Shown here one piece after another: positions 1-10,658 of a DNA stretch of 64,000 bases (positions are counted from its first letter, which is position 1; each line of letters opens with the position of its first letter). The notes under the pieces were generated by a model. It did not search any database and had not been told where the DNA came from. It worked only from the letters and a program-made list of their open reading frames with translations. The DNA lies in assembly GCF_003063665.1 (NCBI RefSeq), contig NZ_NESF01000001.1, forward strand, positions 682,001-746,000, in the 5' to 3' direction. Made by a program: the position numbers and the translations under genes. The stretch is from Limnohabitans sp. Hippo3 (GTDB lineage: Bacteria; Pseudomonadota; Gammaproteobacteria; Burkholderiales; Burkholderiaceae_C).

Positions 1-3000
1 ATTCGTGGCTGCAATGCCGCCGTTGGCGTCAACTGCCGTCACCACCAGCGTGTCGGTGCCAGCCTCGCCAAAGACGCGCAGGTCTGCTGCATCGTGGTAA
101 ACCACATCGTCGCCAGCGCCTGCATAAATGATGTCTGCGCCTGTGCCACCATCAATCGTGTCTTTGCCGTCACCAGACTTGATCGCATCTTGACCGGATG
201 TTCCGGTGATGCTGTCATCGATGCTGTCGGAATCAGCATCGTCCTTGATCACGGTCTTGACTGTGATATTTCCGGACAGATTCAGAGTTGAACCACCACT
301 GACGCTCACAACGCCCGATGTTGTCGAGTTGGCGCCATCTATAAAGACAATGTCATCGCTCTCACCACTGATCGACAACGAGGTACCACCGGACAGACTG
401 CGGATAGTCGCATCATCAAGGATAAGGTAGTTAGCGCCACCACTTGTAACACCATTGACTGTGACAACCTGGTTCAGGTTGATGCTCTCCAGGCTGACCA
501 ATGTCGGTTGCAAGGTGCCGCCATCCTGGCGACCTGCCAATTGCAGGTCAATGATCTCGCCCGAAGTCCGCACTTCCAACGTATCGTTACCAGCGCCACC
601 GTCTTGCACCGTGTCTTCACGGCCGTAGACCAAGACATCATCACCGTCACCACCGTACAGCAGGTCTGCACCTGCGCCGCCGTCCAGTGTGTCGTCGCCG
701 GCACCACCATCGATCTTGTCACCGCCCACTGAGCCGGTCAGACTGTCAGCCCCAGATGTGCCTGTGATTTCCTCACCTTTGACGATGCGCAGGCCTGCCA
801 GCAAAGTGACGATGGAGCCGTCAGAAGCAATACCCACATACTTGTTGTAGGTGATGCCCGCGACCAGCTCGGAACCACGTGACTCCCACGCTGTGCCCGC
901 CAGTCGCAGCGAATCGCCAACATTGCCCGTCACAATCAGGGTATCGGTTTCGGTGGAAAGGGCCTGCAAATCATCCGGATTGAGCACCAGCACGTTGTCA
1001 CCAGTACCGCTGAGGTCGATCTTTTCGATGCCTGAAATGACCGAATTGGCAATCACGGTCAAATCCAGTGTCTGGCCCGAGCCGGACAACTTGAGCGTGT
1101 CATTGCCTGCACCACCGGAAATGGAACTGTCGGCAGCGTCGTAGACAAGCACGTCGTCACCGGCGCCGCCGATGAGCGTGTCATTGCCTGCACCACCACT
1201 GATGAAGTCTGCACCGGCGCCACCACTGATGGATTGGTTGCCAGCACCTGAAATCATCTGATCCGCCTGGCTGGTTCCAGTGTAGGTGATGCTGACCGGA
1301 ACACCCGATTGGACACGCACAGTGGCACCATCGAGGGTGAACGTTTGATACGTCACGCTGTTGGCATCTGTGAAGTTGCTGCCCTGCGTCCAATTGCCTT
1401 GCAAGGCCACGGCATCACTGCCATCTCCAAGCACTGAGACGGTCTTGTCTGCATTCAGAGCGGCCACGTCGGCTGCAGCCATGGTCAAGATGGTGTTTGG
1501 AATACCCGCCACGAGATCAATGACCTCGATGTTCTTGAAAACGGCGTCATTGATCGCAGTCAGATCCATGGCAGAGCCAGTAGACTCCAAGGTGTCTATA
1601 CCTGCACCACCATCCACGATGGCATCAGTGGCATCAAACAGGATGGTGTCATCACCGTCACCAGCATCAATCAGATCGCTGCCAGCACCACCATCCACAG
1701 TGTCGTCACCATCTTGCGCACGAATCAGATCATCTCCGGAAGTACCCGCCACACCTGTGTCGTTGCCGTCTGTGTAACCTAAAACCAAATTGCCAGCGGT
1801 GATATCTGCCTTGATATTGAGTGTGTAACTTATCCCACCAATCACGGCGGTATACACGTTGTATCCACTTGTGAGCGTAGGCGTTCCCCAAACACCACTG
1901 CCACCAACCAAGAAAACCGTGTCCCCTGCATCACCGTCAATGGTGAGCGTATTCAAAGTTGGTGCAAGTGCGACCAAACTGCTGGCATCAAGCACCAGGG
2001 TGTTGTCGCCAACAGGCGCGGTGGCCTTGCCGGTGATATCGATCACTTCGATATTGCTGATGCTCTGAGTGGTCGTGGTCAGATCCAAAATCACGCCATC
2101 GGCCGTGCCTGCGAATTTGAGTGTGTCAGAGCCAGCACCGCCATTGATGACAGTGTCATTCGCATCAAAAATGATGGTGTCATTGCCATCACCTGCATCG
2201 ATGCTGTCCACACCGGCACCACCGTCGATGGAGTCGTTGCCCGACAGACCCAAAATCGTGTCATCGCCAGCGCCACCCACCAAGTTGTCTACGCCCAAGG
2301 TCGTTGTGTTGCTGGTTTCGGTGCCTGTGATGATCAGCTTGACCGAAACCTCTGGATCAACCAGAACAGTCACGGGGTTACCCGTTAGCGGATCGGTCAT
2401 TTGCAGCTTGACATACTGCTGCGTGACACCATCACTGTAAATCACGGGTTGTGTACCGACAACCGTCCAATTGCCCGACAGGATGACTGTATCGCCCGCA
2501 TCGCCATGGATCTTGAGTTCATCGCTGGTGTTGGAGAACGCCATGACGTCCGACAAGCCCATTGTGACACTCTGATTGCCGGTAACACCTACCGGATTGG
2601 TCAGATCAAGCGCTTCAAAACCAATGTATTTGCCGTCATTGATGGCCGTAAAGTCCACAGGCGACGACTGAATCGCCAAGGTGTCATTGCCTGCACCACC
2701 ATCCACCGTGGCATCGTTGGCGTCAAACAAGACCCAGTCATCCCCGGCACCCGCATTGATGGTGTCAACCCCAGCGCCACCAATAATTTTGTTGGCTGCA
2801 TCTGAGCCGGTGATGCTGTCGTTGCCCGAACCACCTGTGACGTTCTCGAAATTCGAAATCGTGTCGGTTCCAGAATCTGTCGATGTTGCTGTACCGTTGA
2901 CCAGATTGACCGTCACTCCCGATGTGTCTGTGCTGTAGTCCAGCAGGTCAACGCCCGAGCCACCATCCAGGGTGTCATTGCCGGGTCCGCCGTTGACCGT

Positions 3001-6000
3001 ATCGTTGCCAATGCCGGCATTGATGCTGTCATTGCCTGCGCCCGCCTGGATGCTGTCATCACCGGCTCCGCCATCCACGGTGTCATTACCCTCTCCCGCC
3101 AACACAGTGTCATTGCCTTCACCTGCATTGACCGAGTCGTTGTCTGCACCGCTGTCGATGCTGTCATCGCCTGCACCCGCCAAAATGGTGTCGGCGCCAT
3201 CACCACCCAAGATGCTGTCGTTGCCTGTGCCACCGTCCAGGCTGTCGTTGCCCGTGCCACCAGAAAGCGTGTCGTTGCCGTCACCGCCCAACAAAGTGTC
3301 GTTACCTGCATCACCCACCATGCTGTCGTCGCCAGCACCGCCATCGGCACGATCATCACCGCCCCCAGCGTTGATGGTGTCGTTTCCGCCATTGCCTTCA
3401 AACTGGTCGCCACCCGCACTGCCTTGCAAACTATCGTTGCCTTCAGTGCCTTGAATCAGATAACCCACCGAGACGCCTTGCTGGATCTTGATGGTGGTCG
3501 TCACGCTGTTGGCGGTGAAACTGTAAACGTTGTAGACAATGCCATCGATGGTTTCGGTTTCTGCCGCAGGACTGGTTGGCCAGGAAGCACCCACCAAGCG
3601 AACGGTGTCATCGGATGTGCCGTTGACAATCAAGGTGTTGTTATTGCCCGAGAGCGCGCGCACGTCCGCATCCGACAACTTCAGCAATTGACTGCCTGTG
3701 GCCGACAGGTCCACCACCTCAAAGTTGGTGAAAACATCATCGCGCGTGAGCGTCAAATCCACGACCGAGGTGGAAGAGCGGATCAACAAGGTGTCTGTGC
3801 CGACTCCACCGTCCACTTTGGAATCTGATTCATCAAAGTAAACCTTGTCGTTGCCCTCACCCGCATCAATGCTGTCAGCACCGCCAGCACCATCAATGAT
3901 GTTGTCAGCCGCGCTACCGACAATCGTGTCAGCACCACCGGAAGCCACCACGTTTTCAATGTTCTGCAAGGTGTCGGTGCCTGCGGTCGAACTGCCGAAT
4001 CCTCGGCTGGTACCTGCCGTCACCGTGGTGCTGTTCACGGTGATGTCACTTGCACTCAGGTTGACGACCACCGGCCCTGCAACATCATCAAACAAGACCG
4101 TATCAGAGCCGTCACCGCCATTGAGCGTATCGTTACCCGCACCACCACGGATGGAGTCGTTGCCAGCGCCCGCATTAACAGAGTCGTTGCCGCTGTTGGC
4201 CCAGATTTCATTGTTGCCTGCGTCTCCAACAACGGTGTCGTTGCCCGTTCCGGCATACACATTTTCGATACCCGTCATCGTGTCGGTGACGGTGGTGCCG
4301 AATTTCATATTGCCATCGACCAGACTGATCGTCATGGCACTGGACTCATTGGAGAAATCTGCCAGGTCGGTGCCATCACCGCCCTCCAGCACATCGCTGC
4401 CTGTTCCGCCTTTGAGCGTGTCGTTACCCGTACCACCTTGCAGGGTGTCGTTGCCAGCACCGCCATCCAGGCTGTCCGTTCCTGCGCCCCCCATCAGCAG
4501 GTTGTCGCCCGAGCTGCCGGTCAGTGTGTCGTTACCGCCACCGCCCAAGGCGTTTTCAACATTGAGGAGAGTGTCGGTTCCACCCAGACCATCGGTTGCC
4601 GTGCCTGTATTGAGATTGACATTGACAGGCTGATTGGCAGTATTGGCGGCGTAGCTCACCAGGTCCGCAGTGCCAGCACCACCATCGAGCGTGTCGTTTC
4701 CTGCACCGCCCATCAAGGTGTCGTTACCCGAACCGCCCTCCAGGCGGTTGGCATTGGCATCACCCGTCAAACTGTCATTGCCGGTACCGCCTTTGGCGTT
4801 CTCAATGCTGGAAAGCGTGTCTGTGCCACCCGTGCCGTCAGAGGCCGTACCCGCGCTCAGGTCCAGTGTCACTGTATCGCTGGATGCGGAATAGTCGGCC
4901 GTATCGGTGCCTGCACCACCATTGAGTGTGTCATTGCCAGTGCCGCCAGAGAGGGTGTCGTTGCCATCACCCCCCAAAAGCGAATCATTGCCTGCACCAC
5001 CCAACAAGGTGTCGTTGCCAGCACCACCATCGATGGTGTCGTTGCCAGCACCACCGTCCAGGCGGTTAAATTCAGCATTGCCTGTGATGGCGTCATTGCC
5101 CGAACCGCCGGTCACGTTTTCGATGTTGAGCAGCGTGTCGCTTCCGCCCGTGCCATCGGTTGCTGTGCCTGTATCCAGGTTCACCGTGACGGCACCTGTA
5201 TCCTGGCTGTAGTCGGCCGTGTCGCTCTGTGCGCCACCGTCGAGTGTGTCGTTACCGGCACCACCCCGCAGCACGTCGTTGCCGCCACCGCCTTGCAAGG
5301 TGTCATTGCCCGATTTGCCATCCAGCAAATCCGCTTGACTGGTTCCTTGCAACAGATCATCCAGGTTGAACGGATTGGTATCACCTTCAATCCGCTGGAG
5401 CAACGTGATGGTGTTTTGAATGTAGACCGTGACTTCATCGGGGGCAGTACCCGAAGTGTAGGTTTTGTAGGTGACACCGCCCGTCGTGCTGTCAGCCCCT
5501 TGCGTCCAGGTGCCGACCAGCGTGACGCTGTCGGTATCGTCACCTGTGACGTACAGTGTGTTGACTTCGCCAGACAGATTGAGGACGGACGTGTAATCGA
5601 GTGTCAGAGCTGTCGTGAACGCTGGATCCAGCTGAATCTTCTCGATTCCCGACAGAGTGGGGGTCTCCAAAGTGGAAAGATCCAGTTCAGAGGTGCGTAC
5701 CACCAAGGTGTCAGTGCCGGCACCGCCATCAACTGAAACGTCATTGGCATCAAATATCAGGGTGTCATCACCATCACCCGCTACCAGACTGTCAGCGCCC
5801 ACACCACCATCCAGTGTGTCATTTCCATCGCCGCCGTCGAGCGTATCGGCGCCTTCGCCACCTGACAAACTGTCGTTGTCTGCACCACCAGAGAGGCTGT
5901 CATTGCCAGAACCACCCGACAAGGTGTCAGCACCCGCATCCCCCAGCAAGGTGTCGTTACCGGCGTCGCCCGACAGCTGATCGTTGCCTGTACCACCGTC

Positions 6001-9000
6001 GACGCTGTCATCGCCAGAGCCAGCAAAGACCGTGTCATTGCCCGATCCAGCAGTGACTGTATCGTTTCCACCTCCGGCATTGATGCTGTCGTTACCTTCT
6101 TTCCCGTCAATCACATCAGGGTTATCACCGCCACTGAGGGTATCTGCACCCGTGGTGCCGTTGACTTCAAACACCAGCTGGACATCAGAGTCGACACGCA
6201 GGGTGTACCCATTGAGGATGTAAGTCTTGTAGGTGATATCGCCTTCTGTGACATCATTACCCGCCTCCCAGTTCAGATCCGACAGAATCAGCTTGTCACC
6301 AGCATCACCCCACACATTGAGTTGCTTGTTGCTGTCCACCATGTCTTCGACGTTGTCCGCCGACAGCTTCACGGTGTTGTTGCCGTTGCCTGTCAAATCG
6401 ATCGTCTCGATGTTGATCACCTGACCGGGCGTCAAAGTCGTCAAATCGACGTCACTGCCCTTGATGATCAGGCGATCATTGCCTGCACCGCCGTCCATTA
6501 AAACATCATTGGCGTCAAACACAATGGCGTCGTCACCCGCACCACCCACAACGGTATCTGCATCGGCACCACCATCAAGATAGTCATTACCGTCTTCACC
6601 ATTCAGAGAGTCTGCGCCCGCACCTCCAAGCAAGGAATCGTTGCCAGATCCGCCCATCAAGGTGTCTGCATCTGCTCCGCCATCGAGCGTGTCATCGCCC
6701 TCACCACCGTCCAGCGAATCAGCACCAGCATCTCCTAGCAAGGAATCGTTGCCGACACCGCCCATCAAGGTGTCCGCATCTGCCCCACCATCGAGGGTGT
6801 CATCACCCTCACCACCGTCCAATGAATCCTCACCAGCATCACCCAGCAAGGAATCGTTACCGACACCGCCCATCAAGGTGTCATCGTCCACCCCTCCATC
6901 AAGGGTGTCATCACCCTCACCGCCATCCAGCGAATCAGCGCCAGCATCACCCAGCAAGGAATCGTTGCCGACACCGCCCATCAAGGTGTCATCGTCCACC
7001 CCTCCATCAAGGGTGTCATTACCCTCACCGCCATCCAGCGAATCTGCTCCGCTGCCACCGATCAAAGAGTCCTGCCCCTCACCGCCAATCAACGAGTCAT
7101 TGCCCGCACCGCCATCGAGCGTATCGTCACCCGCAAGCGCTGTGATCAGGTCAGGATTTCCACCGCCTGTGAGACTGTCGTTGCCTGCTGCACCTGACAA
7201 TTTAAAAACCACCTGGACATCAGAGTCGACACGCAGGGTGTACCCATTGAGGGTGTAAGTCTTGTAGGTGATATCGCCTTCTGTGACATCATTACCCGCC
7301 TCCCAGTTCAGATCCGACAGAATCAGCTTGTCACCAGCATCACCCCACACATTGAGTTGCTTGTTGCTGTCCACCATGTCTTCGACATTGTCCGCCGACA
7401 GCTTCACGGTGTTGTTACCGTTGCCTGTCAAATCGATCGTCTCGATGTTGATCACCTGACCGGGCGTCAGTGTCGTCAAATCGACGTCACTGCCCTTGAT
7501 GATCAGGCGGTCGTTGCCTGTACCACCATCGATGGTGTCGTTGGCGTCAAACACAATGGCGTCGTCACCCGCACCTGCCTGCACACTGTCGGCACCCGCT
7601 CCGCCATCGAGCAGATCATTTCCAGTACCGCCACTCAAAGTATCAGCGCCTGCACCGCCACTCAGCGTGTCATTACCCGCACCACCCTCCAAATCATCAG
7701 CCCCAGCACCGCCAACGATGCTGTCGGATTGATCCGTACCGGTCATCTTGAGTTCATCAGTCAGATTGACTGTCTCGGTTGTTGGAGAACCCAAAACGCC
7801 ATTCACCGCTGACTGCAAAGTCAAAGTGAAAGAGCCTGCAGTCTGACGCTCAAAATCAGGATTGATGACAACTTCGATTTCTTTGGTGCGCTCACCAGGA
7901 TTAAAAACAAGTTGGCCCGAGGCAGACTGCACACGCTGAACAGAGGAGACGCCAACAGAGTTGGCACCATTTACCGTCCAGCTGACAGTGACGCTTTGCG
8001 TTGTAGACTCAGAGAGAGTTACCTTAATCAGAGCCTTACCGCTTCTTTCGTCGACTGACGAGGCCGATGGCAAAAGTGAGACCTTTGGAATGACGGGAGG
8101 AACAATCACCGACTCTTGCGTGGGACGAACAGGTGCCGGATCGAAAGGAACGCTGCCCCCACTTTTTTGCCCTGAAACGTCTAAGGGTTGAGTTGTGACA
8201 ACTGGAGGTTGATAGCCCGAAGAAATGGGCGCAGACAGGTTGGAGCCGGATATAGGTCCCGAACCCTTGGTCAAATCAAAACCCGTATTGAGGTTTGAGG
8301 AAATTTGATTAGCAAAGCTAAGAGTCGGCAATTGTCCAGTCGGTTGAGCAATGGGCGTCCCCGAAGAAACCTGCCCCCCGGTATCCGAAACACTCGGTGC
8401 ATTAATTAGTTTGGTGATAGGTGCTGTCTGGTTGCTACCCACAGCGGAACCCGAAGGACTGGCACCCGAAACCACAGAACCAGCAGTCGCCCCAGAAGAC
8501 GGGTTGAAAACCAGTCCTTGGGAAGGAACTGTGATGGGGGTCAGACCGCCATTAGGTGTAACGATTTGAACAGACGATGCAGCACCTGCACCCGTGCCAG
8601 CACCGGGCAAACCGATCACAGTTGTCTCGCCCGTCTGACTGTTGACGTTGACGCCGATACCCTGGCCTCCGGTCTGAACAGCGCCAACAGGTGTAATGAC
8701 TTGCAACCGAACACCGCTGTCCACCAGCCTGTCGAAAACCATCGCACCCGCATCAACCTTGTAAACAGCCACAGGGCCAGCGCCCGCTGTCTGTGCACCC
8801 AAAGTCACTTTGGAACTTTCCCCGACCACACCGGTCCCCGTCACGGTGTTTTGCTGCGACAGCAATTCGATACGGAGTTGCGCACCTGCCGCAGTCAACA
8901 CGGTGTCGCCAGCCAGCAAGCCATCTCCGGGTTTGAGCACGATTTCCTGACCAGCTCGCTGGACCTTAACGTCTCCAGCAGCCTCTGCAACGCGAGCAAT

Positions 9001-9333
9001 GATTTCCGTATTGGCCTCTGCAGGTGCCGCCTGGGTTGCAGGCAACCCGCCTAACTGAGCAGTTTTCACTGCGGCACCGTTCATCAAAGCCTGCATTTGC
9101 TGCGCCAGATCGGGTGGCAGTTGTGTCCATAGATCATCAATATCCAGCAAATTTGCTGGCATGGTCAAAGCCAAACTTTGCCCATCAACCAACAACAGAA
9201 CCAATTGACCGTCTTGCATCTCGAGTGACAAAACGCCGGTCGCTAATGAATTCTCGATGGCCCGAACTAAATGCTTGATCGCAGCGAGCTCTTGATCATT
9301 GGAACGGATCGTGGTGCGGGACTGATTGGCCAT
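1..9333 (-). CDS. Giant RTX repeat adhesin/surface protein, N-terminal part (C-terminus beyond window)
   Basis: An unbroken minus-strand frame runs from the ATG at 9333 off the left edge, at least 3111 codons. The N-terminus has no classical signal peptide, which fits type I secretion through a C-terminal signal that is not in view. Residues about 110-220 look like a FecR-like/retention-type fold ([19 protein letters not shown]). A Ser/Gly/Pro-rich linker follows, then a Calx-beta-like domain at about 410-510. From about residue 530 onward there are blocks of Ca-binding nonapeptides (GGAGNDTLD type), separated by about eight linker domains carrying an L-x-V-x-GDAGD motif. At about 2860-5210 several blocks have the DTLxxIENV signature of RTX adhesins. 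No secretion ABC transporter is in the window. The frame gives sensible protein at every place checked. Function as adhesin or S-layer-like protein is inferred. Confidence 0.93.
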   Translation of the reverse strand, partial: MANQSRTTIRSNDQELAAIKHLVRAIENSLATGVLSLEMQDGQLVLLLVDGQSLALTMPANLLDIDDLWTQLPPDLAQQMQALMNGAAVKTAQLGGLPATQAAPAEANTEIIARVAEAAGDVKVQRAGQEIVLKPGDGLLAGDTVLTAAGAQLRIELLSQQNTVTGTGVVGESSKVTLGAQTAGAGPVAVYKVDAGAMVFDRLVDSGVRLQVITPVGAVQTGGQGIGVNVNSQTGETTVIGLPGAGTGAGAASSVQIVTPNGGLTPITVPSQGLVFNPSSGATAGSVVSGASPSGSAVGSNQTAPITKLINAPSVSDTGGQVSSGTPIAQPTGQLPTLSFANQISSNLNTGFDLTKGSGPISGSNLSAPISSGYQPPVVTTQPLDVSGQKSGGSVPFDPAPVRPTQESVIVPPVIPKVSLLPSASSVDERSGKALIKVTLSESTTQSVTVSWTVNGANSVGVSSVQRVQSASGQLVFNPGERTKEIEVVINPDFERQTAGSFTLTLQSAVNGVLGSPTTETVNLTDELKMTGTDQSDSIVGGAGADDLEGGAGNDTLSGGAGADTLSGGTGNDLLDGGAGADSVQAGAGDDAIVFDANDTIDGGTGNDRLIIKGSDVDLTTLTPGQVINIETIDLTGNGNNTVKLSADNVEDMVDSNKQLNVWGDAGDKLILSDLNWEAGNDVTEGDITYKTYTLNGYTLRVDSDVQVVFKLSGAAGNDSLTGGGNPDLITALAGDDTLDGGAGNDSLIGGEGQDSLIGGSGADSLDGGEGNDTLDGGVDDDTLMGGVGNDSLLGDAGADSLDGGEGDDTLDGGVDDDTLMGGVGNDSLLGDAGEDSLDGGEGDDTLDGGADADTLMGGVGNDSLLGDAGADSLDGGEGDDTLDGGADADTLMGGSGNDSLLGGAGADSLNGEDGNDYLDGGADADTVVGGAGDDAIVFDANDVLMDGGAGNDRLIIKGSDVDLTTLTPGQVINIETIDLTGNGNNTVKLSADNVEDMVDSNKQLNVWGDAGDKLILSDLNWEAGNDVTEGDITYKTYILNGYTLRVDSDVQLVFEVNGTTGADTLSGGDNPDVIDGKEGNDSINAGGGNDTVTAGSGNDTVFAGSGDDSVDGGTGNDQLSGDAGNDTLLGDAGADTLSGGSGNDSLSGGADNDSLSGGEGADTLDGGDGNDTLDGGVGADSLVAGDGDDTLIFDANDVSVDGGAGTDTLVVRTSELDLSTLETPTLSGIEKIQLDPAFTTALTLDYTSVLNLSGEVNTLYVTGDDTDSVTLVGTWTQGADSTTGGVTYKTYTSGTAPDEVTVYIQNTITLLQRIEGDTNPFNLDDLLQGTSQADLLDGKSGNDTLQGGGGNDVLRGGAGNDTLDGGAQSDTADYSQDTGAVTVNLDTGTATDGTGGSDTLLNIENVTGGSGNDAITGNAEFNRLDGGAGNDTIDGGAGNDTLLGGAGNDSLLGGDGNDTLSGGTGNDTLNGGAGTDTADYSASSDTVTLDLSAGTASDGTGGTDTLSSIENAKGGTGNDSLTGDANANRLEGGSGNDTLMGGAGNDTLDGGAGTADLVSYAANTANQPVNVNLNTGTATDGLGGTDTLLNVENALGGGGNDTLTGSSGDNLLMGGAGTDSLDGGAGNDTLQGGTGNDTLKGGTGSDVLEGGDGTDLADFSNESSAMTISLVDGNMKFGTTVTDTMTGIENVYAGTGNDTVVGDAGNNEIWANSGNDSVNAGAGNDSIRGGAGNDTLNGGDGSDTVLFDDVAGPVVVNLSASDITVNSTTVTAGTSRGFGSSTAGTDTLQNIENVVASGGADTIVGSAADNIIDGAGGADSIDAGEGNDKVYFDESDSKVDGGVGTDTLLIRSSTSVVDLTLTRDDVFTNFEVVDLSATGSQLLKLSDADVRALSGNNNTLIVNGTSDDTVRLVGASWPTSPAAETETIDGIVYNVYSFTANSVTTTIKIQQGVSVGYLIQGTEGNDSLQGSAGGDQFEGNGGNDTINAGGGDDRADGGAGDDSMVGDAGNDTLLGGDGNDTLSGGTGNDSLDGGTGNDSILGGDGADTILAGAGDDSIDSGADNDSVNAGEGNDTVLAGEGNDTVDGGAGDDSIQAGAGNDSINAGIGNDTVNGGPGNDTLDGGSGVDLLDYSTDTSGVTVNLVNGTATSTDSGTDTISNFENVTGGSGNDSITGSDAANKIIGGAGVDTINAGAGDDWVLFDANDATVDGGAGNDTLAIQSSPVDFTAINDGKYIGFEALDLTNPVGVTGNQSVTMGLSDVMAFSNTSDELKIHGDAGDTVILSGNWTVVGTQPVIYSDGVTQQYVKLQMTDPLTGNPVTVLVDPEVSVKLIITGTETSNTTTLGVDNLVGGAGDDTILGLSGNDSIDGGAGVDSIDAGDGNDTIIFDANDTVINGGAGSDTLKFAGTADGVILDLTTTTQSISNIEVIDITGKATAPVGDNTLVLDASSLVALAPTLNTLTIDGDAGDTVFLVGGSGVWGTPTLTSGYNVYTAVIGGISYTLNIKADITAGNLVLGYTDGNDTGVAGTSGDDLIRAQDGDDTVDGGAGSDLIDAGDGDDTILFDATDAIVDGGAGIDTLESTGSAMDLTAINDAVFKNIEVIDLVAGIPNTILTMAAADVAALNADKTVSVLGDGSDAVALQGNWTQGSNFTDANSVTYQTFTLDGATVRVQSGVPVSITYTGTSQADQMISGAGNQSISGGAGADFISGGAGNDTLIGGAGDDVLVYDAADSSISGGAGNDTLKLSGSGQTLDLTVIANSVISGIEKIDLSGTGDNVLVLNPDDLQALSTETDTLIVTGNVGDSLRLAGTAWESRGSELVAGITYNKYVGIASDGSIVTLLAGLRIVKGEEITGTSGADSLTGSVGGDKIDGGAGDDTLDGGAGADLLYGGDGDDVLVYGREDTVQDGGAGNDTLEVRTSGEIIDLQLAGRQDGGTLQPTLVSLESINLNQVVTVNGVTSGGANYLILDDATIRSLSGGTSLSISGESDDIVFIDGANSTTSGVVSVSGGSTLNLSGNITVKTVIKDDADSDSIDDSITGTSGQDAIKSGDGKDTIDGGTGADIIYAGAGDDVVYHDAADLRVFGEAGTDTLVVTAVDANGGIAATN
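6181..6543 (-). repeat. Near-identical 363-bp direct duplication, copy 1
   Basis: This copy nearly matches 7216-7578, with an offset of 1035 bp (345 codons), so the reading frame is kept. It encodes one complete linker domain with the ADNVEDM and GDAGD motifs. Other linkers in the same gene are far more diverged, so this pair is a young duplication. Confidence 0.9.
6631..7062 (-). repeat. Four tandem 108-bp units inside the RTX gene
   Basis: Four near-identical 108-bp units start at 6631, 6739, 6847 and 6955. Each encodes 36 residues, which is four RTX nonapeptides. The next unit, from 7063, keeps the nonapeptide frame but diverges. The near-identity at DNA level points to recent unequal exchange or slippage. 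Confidence 0.9.
7216..7578 (-). repeat. Near-identical 363-bp direct duplication, copy 2
   Basis: Partner of the 6181-6543 copy. Differences are a handful of single-base changes, for example near 7252, plus a small cluster of differences between about 7509 and 7541. The tandem 108-bp array lies between the two copies. Confidence 0.9.
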
Positions 9334-9645
9334 GTTTGTATCTCGAAAAGTAAGTCACCAAATTTGGAAATTGCTTTGTCAATTTCGTCAAATGTGAACA
9401 CTGTACGAAGGCCACGTCAAAAAATCCTACACAAACCTACATCGAATTCAATTAAATTATTAATTAAATTAAAAGTATTCTTAAAAATTATAAAAACCAA
9501 TAAAATAATGCAAATTTTTAAGTTTTTTGATATCAATCCAAAAATTCAAGGTTTATTTTTTGAATTTGTAGGTTTTTGTAGGAACCAAATCGTTTTTCCC
9601 GTCAAAATTTTTGATTTAGTAAAATTTAATTGTTAAATATTCGAA
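9334..9645. other. AT-rich divergent intergenic region
   Basis: This 312-bp gap separates the divergent RTX gene and SapC-family gene. From about 9410 it is almost entirely A and T, with TTAATTAA-like blocks and poly-A/T runs, in strong contrast to the GC-rich surroundings. It must hold promoters for both neighbours. Many -10-like hexamers occur, so no single promoter can be chosen. A reading frame at 9271-9636 has no protein-like character and is rejected as a gene. Confidence 0.7.
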
Positions 9646-10569
9646 ATGAAATCATCTCGAACACACTCAGTGACCACAACCCTGTTGGCCTTCTTGATTG
9701 GCATTTCCAATGTTGGAGCGCAGAACTTACCCTCACAAAACAGCAGCCAGACCCAATCAACTAAATCTCTACCCACGGCGTTTTTTTATCTGAAACCCGT
9801 CGTACTTAACCGCGAACAGCACAAGGGGCTGCGTTTCAAGCCGACGAACTTTGACTTTGCATCCAAAAGTCAAGCTGTGCCTCTGGTGGTACAAGAGTTC
9901 CAGAGTGCTTCTGATGAGTACGCGATTGTGTTCACCAAGGGAACAGACGGGATTTGGCTAGCCTTGGCTGTGACTGGCTTGCAGGCTGAAGTCAATACCT
10001 TTATCGATCCCAAAGGGCTTTGGCTTGCGCGCTACGTGCCCTTCAGCGTGCGTCGATACCCTTTCATTCTGGCTGAAACCGGCAAAGATCAATTCAGCCT
10101 GGCAGCTGATATCTCCGCGTCACACTGGGGAACAGAGGGCGAACGGATTTTTGATGACCAAGGCGTCCCTACTGAATTTACGCGCAAATTGATGCCAAGT
10201 CTGATTGACTTTCAAAACCAAGCCAAGCAAACCAACACTTTTATTCAAAAGCTTGACGAGGCCAAATTACTGACTCAAAAAAACCTGCAAGTGCGCTTGC
10301 ACAACGGTCGTAACGGCGTGATCGAAGGCGTCTGGATCGTGAATGAACCTCAACTGCGAGAACTGCCAGATGACAAAGTTTTAGCTTGGTTCAAGGGTGG
10401 AGAGCTGGCCGCTGTCTATGCCCACATCTTGTCTCTGCGTAATTTAGTGCCCTTGTTAGAACGAAGCCAGGCTCCTGCAACGCCATCTGATACGTCGTTG
10501 CAACGCCCAGCACTCAAGGCCATACCGAATCCGACTGGCAAGCCAAGCAACAAGACAACAAACAAGTGA
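9646..10569 (+). CDS. SapC family protein with predicted signal peptide
   Basis: A 307-residue protein. Residues 1-25 form a signal peptide (hydrophobic LLAFLIGISNVGA core, cleavage near GAQ). The rest matches the SapC family (Pfam PF07277): a VVLNREQHKGLRFKP start, a VPLVVQEF segment, the RRYPFILAE motif and a C-terminal AAVYAHILSLRNL. SapC proteins are known from S-layer and RTX-protein loci, but their biochemical role is not settled. The tail is rich in Pro, Lys and Asn. The gene is divergent from the RTX gene and 89 bp ahead of the autotransporter. No good ribosome binding site is visible before the ATG. Family membership is firm; the link to RTX export or display is inferred from position. 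Confidence 0.85.
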   Translation: MKSSRTHSVTTTLLAFLIGISNVGAQNLPSQNSSQTQSTKSLPTAFFYLKPVVLNREQHKGLRFKPTNFDFASKSQAVPLVVQEFQSASDEYAIVFTKGTDGIWLALAVTGLQAEVNTFIDPKGLWLARYVPFSVRRYPFILAETGKDQFSLAADISASHWGTEGERIFDDQGVPTEFTRKLMPSLIDFQNQAKQTNTFIQKLDEAKLLTQKNLQVRLHNGRNGVIEGVWIVNEPQLRELPDDKVLAWFKGGELAAVYAHILSLRNLVPLLERSQAPATPSDTSLQRPALKAIPNPTGKPSNKTTNK

Positions 10570-10658
10570 AACACCACAACGAATTTGGGACTACTTGGCC
10601 AAATTCAGCACAACGATAGAGCCTCAGGTTCCCCCCACCCTTCAAAGCCCAAAATATC

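Noticed and set aside
6631-7062. Regularly spaced repeats that could suggest a CRISPR array
   Set aside because: Units are contiguous 108-bp coding repeats without unique spacers, and no cas genes are present.
2972-7258. Long Ser/Pro-rich plus-strand frames with regular repeats opposite the RTX gene
   Set aside because: They are the reverse complement of the GGAGNDTL codons. The minus frame gives a classic RTX protein without a stop.
8880-8900. TAAG tetrapeptide in the RTX N-terminus as a LapG-type cleavage site
   Set aside because: It falls inside a predicted beta-strand of the FecR-like fold ([13 protein letters not shown]), not in an exposed linker after it, so the match is probably by chance.
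9271-9636. 121-codon plus-strand frame over the divergent AT-rich gap
   Set aside because: It starts inside the RTX gene on the other strand, is mostly Lys/Ile/Phe from AT-rich sequence and has no ribosome site or domain.
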